Below are positions 60,505 to 64,000 of a stretch of DNA of 64,000 bases, piece after piece (position 1 is the stretch's first letter; every line of letters starts with the position of its first letter). The notes under the pieces were generated by a model. That model saw only the letters and a list, made by a program, of their open reading frames with translations. It was not told the origin of the DNA and did no database searches. The stretch is from Limnephilus marmoratus (Eukaryota; Arthropoda; Insecta; Trichoptera; Limnephilidae), in assembly GCA_917880885.1 (NCBI GenBank), contig OU862928.1, positions 8,451,721-8,515,720 of the forward strand, read 5' to 3'. Both the position numbers and the translations under genes were made by a program.

Positions 60505-60870
60505 AGATTTTTTTTATCTTATCTTATCTTGTCTGTATCTTTATTTATTAGACAGTATAGCTAAGCTAGGCTAGCTAACTATAGAATTTTTTTTTTATCT
60601 TATCTTATCTTGTCTGTATCTTTATTTATTAGACAGTATAGCTAGGCTATCCCTAGACAGTTTATCTAGCTCCTTACTATATAATATTAAGTAATAAAAA
60701 ATAAAAAAACTTAATAACTATAGATTTTTTCATTATTATTGGTGCATGATGTTAACATTAGTTATTGGGTTTATAACCTAATTATTGTAATTTGTGGTTT
60801 TCTAATGCATGTAATGTTATAAACCTGTAAATGTTCCCAATAAAGAAAATAAAATAAAATAAAAAAAATA
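60505..60870 (+). repeat. 81-bp tandem duplication plus LINE-like tail
   Basis: TCTTATCTTGTCTGTATC and TTATTAGACAGTATAGCTA repeat with an 81-bp shift (60531 and 60612). Downstream, GTTCCCAATAAAGAAAATAA to 60870 looks like a polyadenylated retroelement end. Confidence 0.6.
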
Positions 60871-60956
60871 CAGCATGAGCATCTCCTGTCCCCAACCCAT
60901 CTTCCTCTGCCTCTTGTCCTTTCCTATTCCTTCTTCCTTCTAATATACTTATTTAT

Positions 60957-61332
60957 ATTATGCACCAGATTTAAATGTCCGGGTTAAATTTTCCCCCCAA
61001 AAAAAAAGGAAAAAAAGAAGGAAAAACTAAACCCTTTCACACACTTCCCCAAATGATCATCTAGTCAACCCACGCTATGCAATTGCACTATATAAGTATT
61101 ATAAATACAAAACAATACAAGAACAACATGTCAACCTACTATAATATTATGCACCAGATTTAAATGTCCGGGTTAAATTTTCCCCCCAAAAAAAAAGGAA
61201 AAAAAGAAGGAAAAACTAAACCCTTTCACACACTTCCCCAAATGATCATCTAGTCAACCCACGCTATGCAATTGCACTATATAAGTATTATAAATACAAA
61301 ACAATACAAGAACAACATGTCAACCTACTAGA
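60957..61332. repeat. Identical 188-bp tandem duplication
   Basis: The block from TATTATGCACCAGATTTAAAT to CAACATGTCAACCTACT occurs twice in direct tandem, 188 bp apart, with no differences seen. On minus it follows the stop of the LINE relic at 61370, so it may lie in that element's 3' UTR. Confidence 0.85.
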
Positions 61333-61369
61333 GACCAAATGGGAATATAATTCACCGACTCCAGATATT

Positions 61370-62060
61370 TTCATATCAGAGGGTTCGGCTCTGTGGCATT
61401 TCTAATTGAACCTATAAATCCTACTGATCCCTCAATATAAATAATTAAAAAATCTTTTGTAATCCTACATGTATTTAAAATTACTGATTTTTGCATTTTT
61501 ATATACAAATTCTTTGACAAATCTAATATGCTTAAATTTTGAATCAGATTCCTAGGTATTATGCCAGTGGCCGAAATAACAAATGGTAATATTTTTATAG
61601 TCCGAGAATGCCAAATTCTTTTAATCTCATTTCCTAAATCTGTGTATTTTCTTATTTTTTCAGAAACAGTTTTTTGAATATTATAGGAATTTGGAATAGC
61701 TACATCAATGATATAAGTTATTTTTTTAATTTTGTCATGTAAAACTATATCAGGTCTATTATGACTAATTGTTCTGTCTGTTAGTATAGTTTTATCATAA
61801 TATATTTTATAAAATTCATTTTCTAAAATGAATTTGGTTCATATTCATAATATGGTACTACATTACGGCAATCAATCAAGTTATGTTTAATTACCAAACT
61901 TTGGTGAATTATTTTTAAAACCTGATTGTGCCTAAATGTATACTCGGGCGGCGCTAATATAGAACATCCCGATATAATATGTTCTATAGTTTCCGGAAAA
62001 GCCAAACATTTTCTACATAAATCATCAATTTGATTTATATCTTTGATTATATGCTTCCTA
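61370..62060 (-). pseudogene. LINE C-terminal relic with zinc knuckle and restriction-like endonuclease
   Basis: The minus translation gives DDLCRKCLAFPETIEHIISG followed by C, a C-x2-C-x7-H-x4-C knuckle, then RHNQVLKIIHQSL. After one frameshift near 61842, YYDKTILTDRTISHNRPDIV and ITYIIDVAIPNSYNIQ give an RPD...D catalytic pattern, then KIRKYTDLGNEIKRIW and FVISATGIIPRNL. This arrangement is the C terminus of R2/R4/Dong-type LINEs, which cut DNA with a restriction-like enzyme and often target fixed sites. The reverse transcriptase is missing. Confidence 0.85.
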
Positions 62061-62120
62061 TAATTTTTAGTATTAATGACTCTATCTATTTATGTATATA
62101 TATATTTTTTTTTGGTTGTT

Positions 62121-62290
62121 ATTTTCATTTTCATTTAATGGTTATTACCAATTACAATTTTATATTATATCATAATAACCAACATTAGCATAAGAAACTG
62201 TTTTGGCTTACCTCATGTTTAACCTCCTGTATAACTCATCCTGTATAAAAATTGCTGTTTGTTTCTTACAATAAATAAATAAATAAAAAA
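62121..62290 (+). repeat. 3' tail of a LINE-like repeat, second copy
   Basis: Closely matches the window start (1-160), ending in AATAAATAAATAAATAAA. Opposite strand to the adjacent endonuclease-bearing LINE, so a separate insertion. Confidence 0.65.
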
Positions 62291-62595
62291 AGAAGAAGAA
62301 GATAGTTTGAAAGGGAGATATGCAAAGGCGAATGTTAGAGGGAGCTCGCTAATATTAATAAGCGATTATAATTAATATACATACCTACCTACGCGAAAAT
62401 ATTTAATAAAAGATGACATAATTAAAATAAATCTTAAATTTCTCGATAGTAGCAGTTAAAAACAACACAGTGACAAAACTAGAAAATGTTTTTTATAAAT
62501 TTCGGAGCATACTGCGAGTTTTTCTATCGAGGGAATTTCATATAATTACTTTTTTAGCTTGGCAAATGCACAGAAGTTTTTTTTCATAAGAAAAA

Positions 62596-62750
62596 CTCTC
62601 TTTTTATAACTTTTGAAGGTTATTCCCATCAATGTAATTTATCATTGAAAAAGAAGACAATAATAATAACTTAAAAGAACAAGCCACAGAAAAATAGAAA
62701 AAGATAATGGTCGGGTAACTGGGACTCGAACCCAAAATTATAAAGAGGGT
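62596..62750 (-). repeat. SINE family E, minus copy
   Basis: On minus: TGGGTTCGAGTCCCAGTTAC, CCGACCATTATCTTTTTC, CTGTGGCTTGTTC and the terminal TTACATTGATGGGAATAACC. Mate of the plus copy at 63190. Confidence 0.65.
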
Positions 62751-62784
62751 TTTTCTAATAAAAAAACAATTGAACATTTAGGGA

Positions 62785-63045
62785 GTTTTTCACCATCCTC
62801 CCAATAGCTTATCCATACACATAATGAATATTTTGGATTAATTCTACAGGATTTATTTATTTAAAAAGTCTGAGTTTACTATTCTGTACTTGAACCTATG
62901 AACAATGGCTACATATAGGATAAATTAGCCGAAGTTTTTACCTGTTGCTAGTATTTATTTGTTTTTATATTAATATTCGTTATGTGTACGGATAAGCTAT
63001 TGGGAGGATGGTGAGAAACCCCCTTATTAGACTATTATAAAAAAG
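62785..63045. repeat. Long inverted repeat between two SINE E copies
   Basis: Arms near 62795-62835 and 62980-63025 are inverted copies (CACCATCCTCCCAATAGCTT and complement, then ATCC.TACACATAA). It sits at the centre of the E minus/E plus pair, so the full structure of about 800 bp is a large fold-back. Confidence 0.7.
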
Positions 63046-63189
63046 TCACAAGTTCCATATAAATAAAATCGGATATATTTACCCGAGACGCTATCTAGAC
63101 GCAACCAATTCTTAGAATGACTGTTTCCAATAAAAAGGGTAGTTGCTTATAATATGGAAAAAAATGTTGAAGATAATACATTGTTATTT

Positions 63190-63400
63190 CTAAAATTTTA
63201 AATATATGATATTGACAAATATGACGGTTTGACAGAAGGTAGCAATGGCATAATTCGTAATTAGACGAGAGGTTCTGGATTTTAGTCTCACTTGCGACCA
63301 TTATCTTTATCTATTTTTCTGTGTCTTGTTCTCTTTCATATTTTCGTTTAGATCATTATTGTTATATTATTCTTCAATGGTATACGTTATCTTGAAAAAT
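63190..63400 (+). repeat. SINE family E, plus copy
   Basis: TATGACGGTTTGACAGAAGG, then a damaged tRNA-like head (GAGGTTCTGGATTTTAGTC) and the body TTGCGACCATTATCTTT, CTGTGTCTTGTTCTCTTTC, ATTCTTCAATGG. Confidence 0.65.
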
Positions 63401-63436
63401 AACATATTGTCAATTCAGTTGGACAAGGTTCAATTT

Positions 63437-63885
63437 GGGAGGCGGGTATGGGTACCGCCGCTCATGAGAACCATTTACTGGATAACCAACGCCTCTACTA
63501 GGTCACGCCAGGTGGTTCGCTATGTTTGGTGACTCAGCTACGGTGCTTGGGTTCATGGGGTGAGTTCATTCGGATTTTGGCGGCGGATATGTCTACCCAC
63601 CAATTGCATGGCTGACCGGATCGGGAGAGACTGGTTGAGGGAGATCTTTGAATCTCACAAGCAGAACTCTCTTTGAACATTGCCTTGCACCGCAGTGGGA
63701 GGGGTAGATTGATACTTCCGTCACTCCTGGACACACTGCCCCATACCTTTTACCTTCTTCCGAGAACCTCATCTCCTTCCTTTCCCTAAAAAGACCATCC
63801 ACAAAGCATCCTCAAATAATACATACGCCCTAAGGGGATTTATTTTCCTCAAGGCCTCCCGTGTTGAGCTAATGCAAAAAAAGCT
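63437..63885 (+). repeat. Family B repeat, copy 13, essentially full length
   Basis: Head GGGAGGCGGGTATGGGTACC, middle GTGGTTCGCTATGTTTGGTG and CATGGCTGACCGGATCGGG, tail CATCCACAAAGCATCCTC and TTTTCCTCAAGGCCTCC with the final TTGAGCTAATGC. Useful as the reference copy. Confidence 0.88.
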
Positions 63886-63895
63886 TTTTTTTTTT

Positions 63896-64000
63896 GCAAA
63901 AACCCACCCCTCATACCTTTTTCCATCCCTCTTTCCTTCCTCTCCTTAAAAATACCCTCCTTAAGCTTTCCCAAAGATGACATACGCTATGTGGGTAATT
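63896..64000 (+). repeat. Family B repeat, copy 14, tail only, cut by window edge
   Basis: CCCACCCCTCATACC, AAAAATACCCTCCTTAAGC and CCCAAAGATGACATACGC repeat the family B tail directly after copy 13, in the same orientation. Probably a 5'-truncated second insertion or a tandem. Confidence 0.7.

Noticed and set aside
1..64000. Bacterial-type operons, ribosome binding sites, terminators or origins
   Set aside because: Composition and content are those of a eukaryotic repeat-rich region. Apparent Shine-Dalgarno-like strings fall in purine tracts.

Overview
The window looks like AT-rich, gene-poor nuclear DNA from an arthropod, most likely an insect. I infer this from its content. It holds 5'-truncated non-LTR retrotransposons with AATAAA/ATAAATA tails, tRNA-headed SINEs, TA-flanked mariner relics, hAT and PIF/Harbinger-type elements, Helitron-like ends and a near-identical 135-bp satellite. 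I could not support a single intact host gene, rRNA, functional tRNA or CRISPR array. Nearly every open frame is a transposon relic or a chance frame. The species cannot be named from this sequence.

Layout. 1-8.0 kb: LINE tail, LTR-like inverted arms, a short Helitron, duplicated repeat D and a fold-back element. 7.74-7.87 kb: a palindrome with two facing hammerhead-like motifs. 8.52-10.0 kb: eleven 135-bp satellite units. 10.6-19.0 kb: a hammerhead motif, repeat family C with an 18-bp minisatellite, a LINE end, a CpG-rich block with a MADF-like fragment, SINEs and a TSD-flanked hammerhead palindrome inside a Helitron-like repeat. 19.7-28.9 kb: a LINE split by a 307-bp hAT MITE, a probable solo LTR, LINE ends, nested SINE/RTE insertions and the best reverse transcriptase relic (27.7-28.8 kb). 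29-31.4 kb: nothing recognised. 31.4-41.4 kb: SINEs, LINE ends, MITEs and a PIF-like element with a MADF relic. 41.6-47.1 kb: a mariner relic, Helitron-like sequence, head-to-head SINEs and an RTE relic hit by a SINE and a hammerhead element. 47.5-64.0 kb: further family A/B copies, hAT elements (one with a transposase end), LINE ends, a TA-flanked MITE, a PIF-like MITE splitting a family B copy, a second minisatellite inside a hammerhead inverted repeat, and a LINE with a restriction-like endonuclease domain.

How the parts relate. Family B ends in the same double-hairpin 3' tail as the CR1/Zenon-like LINE, so that LINE probably mobilised it. The 18-bp minisatellites closely resemble a stretch of family B and may derive from it. 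Three insertions with 9-13 bp target duplications share an inverted end carrying hammerhead-like cores and fit a Penelope-like or retrozyme-like mechanism. Two tRNA-headed families occur mostly as head-to-head pairs. Nesting gives relative ages: RTE and family B copies are older than the SINE, hAT, PIF and hammerhead insertions that split them.
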